5,142 nt of DNA from a bacterium. GTDB taxonomy: Bacteria > Patescibacteriota > Minisyncoccia > Minisyncoccales > Minisyncoccaceae. The stretch lies in contig JALNZJ010000066.1 of the NCBI GenBank assembly GCA_023229485.1, positions 1 through 5,142 of the forward strand. The letters are read 5' to 3'. A program made the position numbers and the translations under genes. Positions within the stretch are counted from its first letter, which is position 1. The number at the start of each line of letters is the position of its first letter. A model generated the notes under the pieces. It had not been told where the DNA came from. It saw only the letters and a list, made by a program, of their open reading frames with translations, and made no database searches. Below are positions 1 through 5,142 of the stretch, piece after piece.

Positions 1-1
1 A

Positions 2-355
2 AAAATATTTCAAAAAAATATGAAAGCCTATATGGGTAATTTTGTTGAACAATCGACTGGTTCAGAAAACTGGTGGATATATTGGAGCCATATCAGAGCC
101 CCATTTTATGTTTATTCTTACGCCAGTGGACTTTTGATAGCACAAGCATTACAATCAATAGTAAAAAAAGACAAGCTTGCCATTAGTAAAGTAAAAGATA
201 TTTTATCAGCAGGAGAATCTGATAGTCCAGAAAATATCTTTGCAAGTGCGGGTATAGATATCACCAAAAAAGAATTTTGGCTTAATGGATTGAATGAGAT
301 GGAAACTTTATTAAATGAAGCCGAATTATTGGCAAAAAAGCTAAATAAAGTATAA
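2..355 (+). CDS. Oligoendopeptidase F-like M3 family metallopeptidase, C-terminal part only (5' end outside window)
   Basis: This is the 3' end of a gene. The reading frame is open from base 2, before the first ATG at 20, so that ATG is very probably internal. The visible ~118 residues contain HIRAPFYVYSYASG followed by a helical LLIAQAL segment, the conserved C-terminal region of M3 oligopeptidases such as PepF, where His and Tyr residues line the substrate cleft. The preceding KAYMGNFVEQS segment and the closing helices (EFWLNGLNEMETLLNEAELL) also fit that family's end. The zinc-binding HExxH motif would lie upstream and cannot be checked. Known family role: cytoplasmic zinc-dependent cleavage of short peptides. 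The gene ends in TAA with no convincing intrinsic terminator after it; the next gene's promoter begins 7 bp downstream. Family assignment is firm; whether it is PepF or another M3 subfamily is not resolved. Confidence 0.85.
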   Translation, partial: KIFQKNMKAYMGNFVEQSTGSENWWIYWSHIRAPFYVYSYASGLLIAQALQSIVKKDKLAISKVKDILSAGESDSPENIFASAGIDITKKEFWLNGLNEMETLLNEAELLAKKLNKV

Positions 356-361
356 TTATTT

Positions 362-389
362 TTGACAACAAATTCGAATTTGATATAAT
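362..389 (+). promoter_or_regulatory. Strong sigma70-type promoter for the prepilin-LamG gene
   Basis: A perfect -35 hexamer TTGACA (362-367) and a perfect -10 hexamer TATAAT (384-389) are separated by 16 bp. The bases TGA just before the -10 (381-383) form an extended -10 element. This is the only near-consensus promoter noticed in the window. Seven bases (390-396) separate the -10 from the ATG at 397, so the usual +1 position falls on or within about two bases of the start codon. It lies wholly in the 41-bp gap after the peptidase gene, which suggests the surface-protein gene is transcribed on its own. Confidence 0.8.
369..382. promoter_or_regulatory. Perfect 14-bp palindrome in the promoter spacer, candidate operator
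   Basis: CAAATTCGAATTTG is a perfect inverted repeat (7 bp per half, no central spacer) that fills 14 of the 16 bases between the -35 and -10 hexamers. A dimeric repressor bound here would block RNA polymerase, and this is a classic operator position. No regulator gene is visible in the window, so the binding protein is unknown. AT-rich DNA yields short palindromes by chance, so function is inference from its placement. Confidence 0.45.
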
Positions 390-396
390 TACTCAA

Positions 397-1320
397 ATGA
401 ACGAAAAATCAAAATCTTTCACTTTAATAGAAATATTAATGGTAATTATTATTGTTGGTATTTTGGCTGGAATTGTTATTGTATTGACAACTGAAGCAAT
501 TTACAAAGCAAGTATCGCTAAGGGGCAAGAATTTTCAAGTTCTATTAATCATAGTCTAATGAATGACGCTTTCGTAAATTATAACTTTGATAATATTTCA
601 GATAGTAAGATTGGCACAACATTGGGTATTAATGACATACAAGAATCATGGGGAAATAGTAGTGCCGAGGAAGTTGGGGGTTCACCCGTAGTTCGAGGTG
701 GTGCTGACTGTATTTTTGGGAAATGCATAGAATTCAAAGGAAAACTTACTTGCGATCCAGAGTATCCTTGTGGTGGAGACTCTATAACTACTAACGAGGT
801 TGGCTATCCAATGGGAGACAATCCAATAACACTAGAAGTCTGGGTAAAGCCAAAAAGCGTTGTAGAATATTCTCTTTTAATAGGCAAGAAATGGTCTGTT
901 CCAACTGGTCTTGGATATGATAATGGTTATTATTATTTTGGAATAGTGATTGCCGATGATGTATGGAGCTATCGATATGATACAAAAGGAGTATTAGATA
1001 GATGGACTCATGTCGTTGGAACATATAGTAATCAAAAAGTAACAATTTGCGTCAATGGTGATTGTCAAAAATATGCTTCGGAAACACCATCGAATGATGG
1101 CCTTGATTTTCAGGTTATGATGGGTGCACAACAAGAAGAATATTATCATTTTAAGGGTTTTATTGATGAGGCCAGAGTATATAAAGAAGCCTTGACGAGT
1201 AAACAAATCAGAAATAAGTACTTAGCTGGATTAAAAAGTCTCTTAGCAAATAAAGGAATTACTAATAACGAATATAATCAAAGATTAGCTGAATTAAACT
1301 ATTATTGTAGTGCGAAATAG
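397..1320 (+). CDS. Type IV prepilin-like surface protein with LamG/concanavalin A-like domain
   Basis: 307 residues. Residues 1-7 (MNEKSKS) form a short charged leader, followed by FTLIEILMV at 8-16 and a hydrophobic helix to about residue 30, the class III signal of type IV pilins and pseudopilins. Glu12 is the conserved Glu+5 of the mature protein. The residue before the expected cleavage site is Ser7 rather than the usual Gly. Residues ~57-265 look like a LamG-type jelly roll: a Phe-Asp opening strand (YNFDN), ITLEVWVKP at 144-152, RWTHVVGTY at 202-210, and the closing FKGFIDEARVYKEAL at 252-266. Six cysteines fall in three close pairs (105/110, 119/125, 218/223), suggesting disulfides outside the cytoplasm; a seventh is at 304. 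Residues ~273-300 form a helical tail with a SHOCT-like GITNNEY motif. Likely role: membrane-anchored or pilus-associated adhesin or glycan-binding protein. The ligand is unknown. The gene has its own promoter and terminator. The start at 397 is fixed by the leader sequence; no ribosome-binding site precedes it. Confidence 0.85.
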   Translation: MNEKSKSFTLIEILMVIIIVGILAGIVIVLTTEAIYKASIAKGQEFSSSINHSLMNDAFVNYNFDNISDSKIGTTLGINDIQESWGNSSAEEVGGSPVVRGGADCIFGKCIEFKGKLTCDPEYPCGGDSITTNEVGYPMGDNPITLEVWVKPKSVVEYSLLIGKKWSVPTGLGYDNGYYYFGIVIADDVWSYRYDTKGVLDRWTHVVGTYSNQKVTICVNGDCQKYASETPSNDGLDFQVMMGAQQEEYYHFKGFIDEARVYKEALTSKQIRNKYLAGLKSLLANKGITNNEYNQRLAELNYYCSAK

Positions 1321-1332
1321 ATTTAATTTTAT

Positions 1333-1368
1333 AATGCCTAAGCCCGTGGCTTGGGCATTTTTATTTTC
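1333..1368 (+). terminator. Intrinsic terminator after the prepilin-LamG gene
   Basis: A 12-bp stem pairs 1333-1344 (AATGCCTAAGCC) with 1348-1359 (GGCTTGGGCATT), with a single G-U pair, closed by a 3-nt loop CGT. A T-rich run from 1358 to 1367 (broken by one A at 1363) follows the stem. It begins 13 bp after the TAG stop of the prepilin-LamG gene and is clearly more GC-rich than its surroundings. It separates the surface-protein unit from the oxidoreductase genes. Confidence 0.88.
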
Positions 1369-1381
1369 ATCAGATTTGTAA

Positions 1382-1387
1382 TATAAT
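1382..1387 (+). promoter_or_regulatory. Putative -10 element for the oxidoreductase unit
   Basis: A perfect TATAAT hexamer lies just past the terminator. The expected start site is near 1394, giving a leader of about 35 nt before the ATG at 1429. No good -35 hexamer is found 16-18 bp upstream (only the T-rich terminator tail around 1358-1364). An alternative TAAAAT at 1416-1421 would put the start site directly at the ATG. Which one is used cannot be decided from the sequence. Confidence 0.35.
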
Positions 1388-1428
1388 CAAGATAGTTGTA
1401 AATTTGTTTAATTAATAAAATACGCAAA

Positions 1429-3093
1429 ATGAAAAAAGATTATTCAATTATTGTCGGAGGAGCTGCCGGTCAAGGCTCAAGAAAGGCAGGGCTGATCATT
1501 GCCAAGATTTTTAAGAGACTGGGATTTTTTGTCTATATTTACGATGATTATCAGTCACTAATCAAGGGTGGTCATAATTTTTCACAAATCAGGATTTCAG
1601 ATAAATTTATTGCCGGTAGAAGAGAAAAAATTGATATATTAATTGCTTTTGATAAAAAAACAGTTGATATGCATGAATCGATCTTGAATACAGGAGGAAT
1701 CTTGATATTCAATAAGAATAAAACTCCTGAAGAAAAAGGAGTCGGTATTGAAGCAGATGCAATTGTAAAGCATATGCAGGGCAAGCATATAATGGCTAAT
1801 ACGGCAATGATTGGAGGCTTTTTGAAGGTAGTTGGCATTGACTGGACAGTTGCAAAACCAATTTTGGAAAAAGAATTGGGAGGAGATATTAATATGAAGA
1901 TCGCAAGAGAATCATACGATAGTACGAAAGAAATAATCAAAATCGAACCCAATAAAAAAACAAAAAACCCAGAATACTTAATGACGGGCAATGAAGCAGC
2001 TGCATTAGGAGCTGCCAAGGCAGGACTTGATATTTATTATGCCTATCCAATGACTCCTGCGAGTGGAATACTTCACTACTTCGCCGAGCACGAAAAAGAA
2101 CTTGGAATTTTGACAATTCAGCCAGAAAATGAAATTGCTGTAGCGAATGAGGCTGTTGGTTCGGCCTATGCAGGTAAAAGAACTATGGTTGCAAGCTCTA
2201 GTGGAGGCTTTGCTTTAATGTCTGAGACAATAAGTCTTAGTGCTATGTCTGAAGTTCCCGTCTTGTTTATTAATAGTCAAAGAATGGGGCCAGCAACAGG
2301 AGTGCCAACATATAGCGGGCAATCTGATTTGCTTTTTTCTATTAATCCAGGAACAGGTGATTTTGAAAAATTTGTAGCAGCACCAAGTAACAGTGAAGAA
2401 ACAGCTTATTGGTCTGGGAAATTATTAAATTTAGCTTGGCAATATCAAACGCCAGCGATTTTACTATTAGACAAAGAACTTTCCGAGGGAACTTTTTCAA
2501 TAGGGAAAAGCATTTTTAAAGATATTAAGAAAGAAAAAGAAATCGTTTGGGATAAAAAAGGAGAATATGGAAGATATAAGATTACGAAAGATGGAATTTC
2601 ACCATTAGCGTACCCAGGAGTAAAAAACGCAATAATAAAAGCCAGTAGTTATGAACATGATGAAGGTGGCCTTACTGTTGAAGAAAATGAAGGGATAATT
2701 ACTGCAATGCAAGAAAAAAGATTGAGGAAATTTGAAGCAATGAGAAAGATTGCCGACAGTGCAGGTGCAGTAAAGGTATATGGCAATAAAAAATCCAAAA
2801 TAGTAATTATCTCTTGGGGATTTACTTCTGGTGCAGTAAGAGAAGTTTCAGAAAAGTTGGGATTAAAGTTTGTCCAACCAATTGTTATGTCTCCATTTCC
2901 AATCAAGCAAATGAATAAAGCATTATTAGGAGCGGAACAGATAATACTAATTGAGAACAATGCCTTGGGACAATTAGGTACAGTAATGGCTAGCTATGGA
3001 ATTTACGCTGACAAAAAAATTCTTAAATATTCTTCAAGGCCGTTCACTGTCGAAGAACTTGAAAATAGGATTTCAAAAGCAATAAAGAGATAG
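1429..3093 (+). CDS. korA: 2-oxoacid:acceptor oxidoreductase, fused gamma-alpha subunit
   Basis: 554 residues, the usual size for the gamma-alpha fusion form. The gamma domain spans about 5-172 and begins with the glycine-rich GGAAGQG at 10-16. The alpha pyrimidine-binding domain spans about 182-352: GNEAAALGAAKAG (187-199), YPMTP at 206-210 (the family's YPITP motif), PENEIA at 232-237 with the conserved acidic residue, SSSGGFALMSE (256-266, where TSGPG is more usual), QRMGPATGVPT at 284-294 and GQSDLL at 297-302. A C-terminal domain (about 455-545) carries the LIENNALGQLG segment and the closing RPFTVEEL. With the beta subunit it should oxidatively decarboxylate a 2-oxoacid with CoA, passing electrons to ferredoxin or another acceptor in the cytoplasm. 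Whether pyruvate, 2-oxoglutarate or a branched-chain oxoacid is the substrate cannot be read here. The ATG at 1429 puts the gamma domain right at the N-terminus; no Shine-Dalgarno sequence precedes it. The symbol is by family resemblance. Confidence 0.9.
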   Translation: MKKDYSIIVGGAAGQGSRKAGLIIAKIFKRLGFFVYIYDDYQSLIKGGHNFSQIRISDKFIAGRREKIDILIAFDKKTVDMHESILNTGGILIFNKNKTPEEKGVGIEADAIVKHMQGKHIMANTAMIGGFLKVVGIDWTVAKPILEKELGGDINMKIARESYDSTKEIIKIEPNKKTKNPEYLMTGNEAAALGAAKAGLDIYYAYPMTPASGILHYFAEHEKELGILTIQPENEIAVANEAVGSAYAGKRTMVASSSGGFALMSETISLSAMSEVPVLFINSQRMGPATGVPTYSGQSDLLFSINPGTGDFEKFVAAPSNSEETAYWSGKLLNLAWQYQTPAILLLDKELSEGTFSIGKSIFKDIKKEKEIVWDKKGEYGRYKITKDGISPLAYPGVKNAIIKASSYEHDEGGLTVEENEGIITAMQEKRLRKFEAMRKIADSAGAVKVYGNKKSKIVIISWGFTSGAVREVSEKLGLKFVQPIVMSPFPIKQMNKALLGAEQIILIENNALGQLGTVMASYGIYADKKILKYSSRPFTVEELENRISKAIKR

Positions 3094-3107
3094 GTGTAAG
3101 TATTACT

Positions 3108-3138
3108 GTCAATCGTTTCACTTATTCTTCGCAATGAC
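3108..3138. repeat. Degenerate REP-like inverted repeat between the two oxidoreductase genes
   Basis: The left end GTCAATCG (3108-3115) is an imperfect inverted copy of the right end CGCAATGAC (3130-3138); with flanking bases the arms reach about 15 bp with a few mismatches. Read on the minus strand it begins GTCATTGCGAAGAA and contains AGTGA, then ends in ATTGAC. From memory this resembles the dispersed palindromic repeat GTCATTGCGAG...GAAGCAATC found intergenically in many unrelated bacteria. It has no T-run after it, so it is not an obvious terminator. Only one copy is in the window, so repeat status is inference. Confidence 0.45.
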
Positions 3139-3177
3139 AATTATATGATAATTAGTGGAATATAAATATCTAAAAAA

Positions 3178-4023
3178 ATGGAATCAAAAAAAATAAATTT
3201 AGAAACAACTTGTCCCAATACTTGGTGCCCCGGATGTGGTGATTTTGGAATTATGATGTCTTTTAAGCAAGCCGTAACGGCACTAATTGAAGCAGGCACT
3301 CCAAAAGAGAATATTGTTGTTGTCGGTGATATTGGTTGTAATTCAAAAATAGCAGACTATCTTAACTTGAACAGTTTTATCGGTCTTCACGGTCGCTCTA
3401 TTTCTCTTGCCGAGGGAATAAAAATTGGAAATTCAAACTTAAAAGTGTTTGTTTTTTTGGGAGATGGAGCATGTTTAGACGAAGGAATCTCTCATTTGAT
3501 TCATGCCGCCAAAAGGAATACTAATATTACTGTTATAATGCATAATAATAGGCTTTTTGCTCTAACAACAGGACAATTTACTGCCGTTACGCCAAAAGGA
3601 TTAAAGACAAGATCAACTCCCGAGGGAAGCATTGAAGAACCTTTGAATCCAATAGAGCTTTTAATCGCTAGCAATGCTTCGTTTGTTGCTAGAGGGTATT
3701 CTTCGCGAATTGAAGACGTTAAAAATCTTATTTTAGAAGCTGATAAGCATAAAGGGTTTTCTTTTGTTGAAGTATTGCAACCATGTGTTTCTTTTTATAA
3801 TACTATTGAGTTTTATAATGAAAGAGTCTATTATGGTCAAAATCCGAATTTAGAGTCAAAAGAATCTGCGATGAAGCTAGCTCGCGAATGGAACTATAAC
3901 GGAGAAGGAAGGATTCCTCTTGGAATTATATATAAAACAGAAAGAGAGGTTTTTGAAACAGAAGAAGCAGCCCTCTTGCCTAAGGTTAGAAATTTTGAAA
4001 AATGTTTACAAGCCCATTTGTAA
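3178..4023 (+). CDS. korB: 2-oxoacid:acceptor oxidoreductase, beta (thiamine diphosphate-binding) subunit
   Basis: 281 residues, the normal length for the beta subunit of two-subunit 2-oxoacid:ferredoxin oxidoreductases. WCPGCGDFG (16-24) supplies Cys17 and Cys20; Cys54 in DIGCNS and Cys203 in LQPC complete the four ligands expected for the single [4Fe-4S] cluster. HGRS at 71-74, GDG at 95-97 and NN at 123-124 with TTGQ at 130-133 form the diphosphate and Mg-binding signature. The usual YGMTGGQ-like segment reads FALTTGQ and the usual GDGD reads GDGA, both mild departures. An additional Cys12 precedes the CxxC. The gene lies 84 bp after the gamma-alpha gene, further than usual for this pair, with an inverted repeat in the gap. 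No delta (ferredoxin-like) subunit is nearby, consistent with the two-gene architecture. The next gene starts inside its last codons. The AT-rich bases before the ATG hold no Shine-Dalgarno sequence. Confidence 0.92.
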   Translation: MESKKINLETTCPNTWCPGCGDFGIMMSFKQAVTALIEAGTPKENIVVVGDIGCNSKIADYLNLNSFIGLHGRSISLAEGIKIGNSNLKVFVFLGDGACLDEGISHLIHAAKRNTNITVIMHNNRLFALTTGQFTAVTPKGLKTRSTPEGSIEEPLNPIELLIASNASFVARGYSSRIEDVKNLILEADKHKGFSFVEVLQPCVSFYNTIEFYNERVYYGQNPNLESKESAMKLAREWNYNGEGRIPLGIIYKTEREVFETEEAALLPKVRNFEKCLQAHL

Positions 4024-4982
4024 AAAAGAATAAAAAGAAAAATATTGTTTGCATTGGAGGAGGAAACGCTATGCCAAAAGCGTTGCTTTCGGAGTTAAAA
4101 AAATATCCAATCAATATTACAGTTATTTCTTCAGTTTTAGACTCGGGTGGATCCTCGGGCGAGATAAGAAAAGACTATAAAATGATTGCCTTGGGGGACA
4201 TAAGGAGAGCTTTTTTAGAATTGTCTGATTTTAATTCTGTTATACGAGAAGTTCTTGGTTATCGCTTTGAAGAGGGTAATTTTGAAGGACACAGCCTTGG
4301 GAATCTTTTTTTATTAGGAATGTTTTTGAATCTTGATCGAAGTTATAATGAAATGTTTAGTAAATTGAATAGCTTACTTAAAGAAGAATATAAAGTTTAT
4401 CCTTCAACAACTTCGTCGATTTCACAATTAATAGCTAGGCTTGAAGATGGGCAAGAAATAACTGGAGAGACCAATATTGATATTCCGAAACATGATTCGA
4501 AGATAAAGATAGAAGAAGTTTATATCAAGCCAAAAGCAAAAATATGTCCACACGCAAGAGTTGCCATTGAAGAAGCTGATATGATTATCATTGGTCCAGG
4601 AGATTTATATTCTTCATTAATTCAAGTCTTACTTGTTGACGGATTTAGTCAAGCTATTAAAAAAAGCCGAGCAAAAAAAGTCTATGTTTGTAATATAATG
4701 ACAAAAGACGGCGAGTCCAATAAGCTTTCAGTTGCAGGATTTGATAAAGAAATAGAGAAGTACCTGAAATCTGATATCGATTTTGTTATTTACAACAAAA
4801 AAATCGTTGCAAAAGAAAAATATTTAGAATTTAAAAGAAAACATCCAGAGTTATTGGAATTAGTTTCAGTTGATAATAATCTTAATAGTAAAAAATTCAT
4901 TGGCAAAAGTTTGATTTTGGCGGAAAATAATCCGATTCATAATTCGAAAGTATTAGTAAAAACAATAATGGAATTAATTTAA
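4002..4982 (+). CDS. yvcK: YvcK/CofD-family protein (gluconeogenesis factor-like, UPF0052)
   Basis: 326 residues, close to the family's usual 310-330. Motifs in order: IGGGNAMPK at 18-26 (nucleotide-binding loop, GGGTGLS in typical YvcK), DSGGSSG at 47-53 (usually DDGGSSG), GDIRR at 65-69, GHSLGN at 96-101, GPGDLYSS at 198-205 (usually GPGSLYTS) and NIMTKDGES at 231-239 (usually NLMTQPGET). In Bacillus, YvcK binds UDP-sugars and is needed for growth on gluconeogenic carbon and for normal cell-wall synthesis. Related CofD enzymes make coenzyme F420, but nothing else here points to F420. The ATG at 4002 is the only usable start before the GGG loop, since the next in-frame Met is inside it; this creates a 22-bp overlap with the beta-subunit gene and suggests translational coupling. 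No good Shine-Dalgarno sequence is present (AAGG at 3982-3985 is too far away). The biochemical role in this organism is inferred from the family. Confidence 0.87.
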   Translation: MFTSPFVKKNKKKNIVCIGGGNAMPKALLSELKKYPINITVISSVLDSGGSSGEIRKDYKMIALGDIRRAFLELSDFNSVIREVLGYRFEEGNFEGHSLGNLFLLGMFLNLDRSYNEMFSKLNSLLKEEYKVYPSTTSSISQLIARLEDGQEITGETNIDIPKHDSKIKIEEVYIKPKAKICPHARVAIEEADMIIIGPGDLYSSLIQVLLVDGFSQAIKKSRAKKVYVCNIMTKDGESNKLSVAGFDKEIEKYLKSDIDFVIYNKKIVAKEKYLEFKRKHPELLELVSVDNNLNSKKFIGKSLILAENNPIHNSKVLVKTIMELI

Positions 4983-4986
4983 ATAT

Positions 4987-5142
4987 ATGCAAGCTATAAT
5001 TTTAACTGCTGGAAATGGTGTTAGGTTTATGCCACTTTCAGCTACAAGACCAAAGCCGTTATTTTCTATTTTTAATGAGTCTATTCTAGAGCACAACCTC
5101 AACCAGCTTGTTGGAATAGTGGATGAAGTTTTTTTTGTTGTG
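4987..5142 (+). CDS. Sugar-phosphate nucleotidyltransferase, N-terminal part only (3' end outside window)
   Basis: The ATG at 4987 opens a frame that runs through the right edge (52 codons, no stop). The protein starts MQAIILTAGNGVRFMPLSAT and continues RPKPLF, the nucleotide-binding signature of the GlmU/RmlA/GalU-type nucleotidyltransferase fold: a hydrophobic first strand, a G-x-G-x-R loop (GNGVR, where GxGTR is common), then the RPKPL lysine. The following ILEHNLNQLVGIVDEVFFVV matches the helix and second strand of the fold. Such enzymes join a sugar-1-phosphate to an NTP to give an NDP-sugar and pyrophosphate in the cytoplasm. The sugar and nucleotide cannot be told from this fragment. 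It starts 4 bp after the yvcK-like stop, so it is probably co-transcribed. No Shine-Dalgarno sequence is present. Confidence 0.82.
   Translation, partial: MQAIILTAGNGVRFMPLSATRPKPLFSIFNESILEHNLNQLVGIVDEVFFVV

Noticed and set aside
20..355. Reading the first ORF as a complete small protein starting at the ATG at 20
   Set aside because: The frame stays open upstream to base 2 and the protein matches only the C-terminal region of M3 peptidases, so it is a truncated gene.
369..382. The 14-bp palindrome as a terminator for the peptidase gene
   Set aside because: The stem is AT-rich with no usable loop and no T-run follows. Its position between the -35 and -10 fits an operator better.
1572..2018. 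148-residue minus-strand ORF, and other minus-strand ORFs at 118-396, 791-1045, 994-1206 and 2649-2960
   Set aside because: They lie opposite strongly supported genes, have low-complexity hydrophobic or His/Leu-rich translations, and show no recognisable domain.
397..4982. UGA recoding as in Gracilibacteria or Absconditabacteria
   Set aside because: Several long frames run without any in-frame TGA and tryptophan is encoded by TGG, so a recoded UGA is not supported.
4002..4982. True CofD (2-phospho-L-lactate transferase for coenzyme F420)
   Set aside because: Motifs and length fit the YvcK branch at least as well, and there are no other F420 biosynthesis genes in the window.
4987..5142. Specific assignment as GlmU, RmlA or GalU
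   Set aside because: Only the first 52 residues are present, and the shared N-terminal signature does not separate these enzymes.
1..5142. CRISPR array, tRNA or rRNA gene, insertion sequence, or novel defence system
   Set aside because: I saw no regularly spaced repeats, tRNA cloverleaf, rRNA segment, transposase or defence-type domain. The coding content is accounted for by metabolic and surface genes.

Overview
The window is a compact, AT-rich (roughly one-third GC by eye) bacterial segment with every gene on the + strand. The gene content suggests a member of the Candidate Phyla Radiation (Patescibacteria, such as Parcubacteria or Microgenomates relatives). The evidence is a type IV prepilin N-terminus fused to a LamG/concanavalin-like domain, a YvcK protein with the GGGNAMPK and DSGGSSG motif variants I associate with these lineages, short intergenic gaps, and no Shine-Dalgarno sequences. 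The placement is inference; there is no rRNA or other phylogenetic marker here. Stops used are TAA and TAG, and no in-frame TGA is seen, so nothing points to a recoded genetic code.

Layout. (1) Positions 2-355 hold the last ~118 codons of an M3-family oligoendopeptidase F-like metallopeptidase, cut by the left edge. (2) A near-perfect sigma70-type promoter (362-389) follows. Its spacer contains a perfect 14-bp palindrome, and its predicted start site falls on the ATG of the next gene, implying a leaderless mRNA. (3) That gene (397-1320) encodes a prepilin-like surface protein with a LamG domain and is closed by a strong intrinsic terminator (1333-1368). (4) A second unit starts after the terminator: a fused gamma-alpha 2-oxoacid:acceptor oxidoreductase subunit (1429-3093), an 84-bp gap with a degenerate REP-like inverted repeat, the beta subunit (3178-4023), a YvcK/CofD-family protein overlapping it by 22 bp (4002-4982), and the first 52 codons of a sugar-phosphate nucleotidyltransferase 4 bp further on (4987 to the right edge).

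How the genes fit together. The two oxidoreductase subunits should form one thiamine-diphosphate and [4Fe-4S] enzyme that converts a 2-oxoacid plus CoA to acyl-CoA, CO2 and reduced ferredoxin or another acceptor. YvcK-family proteins are linked to central carbon flux and cell-wall precursor supply, and the nucleotidyltransferase makes activated sugars. The second unit therefore looks like a central-carbon and envelope-precursor cluster, although co-transcription is inferred only from spacing. The prepilin-LamG gene is a separate, individually promoted surface-protein unit.

I do not see a new defence system, mobile element or CRISPR array. The most interesting signals are the palindrome-in-spacer promoter with its leaderless start, the absence of Shine-Dalgarno sequences throughout, the architecture of the prepilin-LamG protein, and the REP-like element splitting the oxidoreductase pair.
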